The position numbers were made by a program, and so were the translations under genes. Of a stretch of DNA of 64,000 nt, positions 63,704 to 64,000 are shown piece by piece (positions within the stretch are counted from its first letter, which is position 1; the number at the start of each line of letters is the position of its first letter). This DNA is from Spiroplasma_E ixodetis_B (GTDB taxonomy: Bacteria > Bacillota_I > Bacilli_A > Mycoplasmatales > VBWQ01): positions 558,001 to 622,000 of the forward strand of contig NZ_AP028955.1 of assembly GCF_040369795.1 (NCBI RefSeq). The letters are read 5' to 3'. Under the pieces are notes generated by a model. The model saw only the letters and a program-made list of their open reading frames with translations. It was not told the origin of the DNA and did no database searches.

Positions 63704-64000
63704 TTAATTATATTTATTATTTAATTGATAGCAAATCATTAAATTTTCTAATAACATGGCAATAGTCATTGGTCCAACACCACCAGGCACAGGAGTAATT
63801 GCTGAAGCGGTATTTTTCATTATTTCAAAATTAATATCACCAACAACTTTTTTTTCTTTACCTTGATAATTAATTGCTACATCAATAATAACAACATCAC
63901 GTTTAACTTGACTACTATTAATAATATTATAGACACCAGTAGCACTACAAATGATATCAGCTTCTTTAGTATAAATAGTTAAGTCTTTAGTTAATTTATG
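63704..64000 (-). CDS. folD: FolD, methylenetetrahydrofolate dehydrogenase/cyclohydrolase (3' part)
   Basis: C-terminal 98 residues, running off the window. They show the NAD(P)-domain end of FolD: ADIICSATGVYNII, DVVIIDVAINYQGK, VVGDINF and the family signature TPVPGGVGPMTIAMLLEN. The enzyme interconverts methylene- and formyl-tetrahydrofolate for purine and initiator-tRNA formylation. Stop TAA at 63704. The rest of the gene lies beyond 64000. Confidence 0.92.
   Translation of the reverse strand, partial: HKLTKDLTIYTKEADIICSATGVYNIINSSQVKRDVVIIDVAINYQGKEKKVVGDINFEIMKNTASAITPVPGGVGPMTIAMLLENLMICYQLNNKYN

Overview
The window reads as the chromosome of a Spiroplasma (Mollicutes). It is very AT-rich, TGA is read as tryptophan throughout (genetic code 4: lepA, tyrS, lgt and hprK are only continuous that way), and it carries relics that look like Spiroplasma plectrovirus genes. 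The load of insertion sequences and broken genes suggests an insect- or arthropod-associated endosymbiont lineage; the exact species cannot be told from this sequence alone.

By my count about 60 % of the 64 kb is insertion sequence (IS). Five families recur, mostly nested in one another and mostly broken: an IS5-family element (~1,150 bp, ends AGACATATTCCG, 3-bp target duplication, transposase split by an A-tract), an IS256-family element (~1,372 bp), an IS3-family element (~1,220 bp, orfA/orfB), an IS630-family element (~1,010 bp, TA target) and one IS1595-family element (881 bp). Only one IS256 copy (42104-43475) has a clean full-length transposase. One IS5 copy (10934-12085) is complete if a -1 ribosomal frameshift joins its two frames.

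Layout. 1-4450: nested IS5/IS3/IS256. 4451-6553: lepA with a strong terminator. 6556-12085: IS630, IS3 and IS5 nest. 12086-15496: ABC transporter block (decayed permease, ATPase, small membrane protein) flanked by two internally deleted IS256 copies. 15497-20092: IS256 remnants ending in a tandem triplication of a rearranged IS256. 20099-21638: esterase-like gene plus an unknown gene. 21845-25088: decayed coiled-coil gene, IS3, phage-type ATPase relic. 25089-39695: IS mosaic with plectrovirus-like fragments, including a 1,450-bp tandem duplication. 39697-42038: coiled-coil pseudogene split by IS1595, then a membrane/coiled-coil protein gene. 42104-43475: intact IS256. 43645-51754: the main housekeeping island, all on the minus strand: hprK-lgt-trxB-whiA, an XRE regulator, an unknown gene, tyrS and a frameshifted CvpA-like gene. 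51916-53570: miniature IS5, IS3 and IS630 remnants. 53560-56177: small minus-strand genes (a decayed GDSL hydrolase, a four-helix membrane protein, a coiled-coil protein). 56319-62906: tandem IS5/IS630 array and IS256. 62907-64000: a 24-bp-repeat protein, a small decayed gene and the 3' end of folD.

The housekeeping genes cover HPr phosphorylation control (HprK), lipoprotein maturation (Lgt), thiol redox (TrxB), gene regulation (WhiA), tRNA charging (TyrS), ribosome rescue (LepA) and folate one-carbon metabolism (FolD). I found no tRNA, rRNA or CRISPR array. The strongest non-routine observations are the IS5 A-tract recoding site and its length polymorphism, the IS256-permease in-frame fusion beside an ABC ATPase, two tandem amplifications built on IS copies, a TyrRS with a ~100-residue insertion, and an 8-residue EQI-repeat protein downstream of folD.
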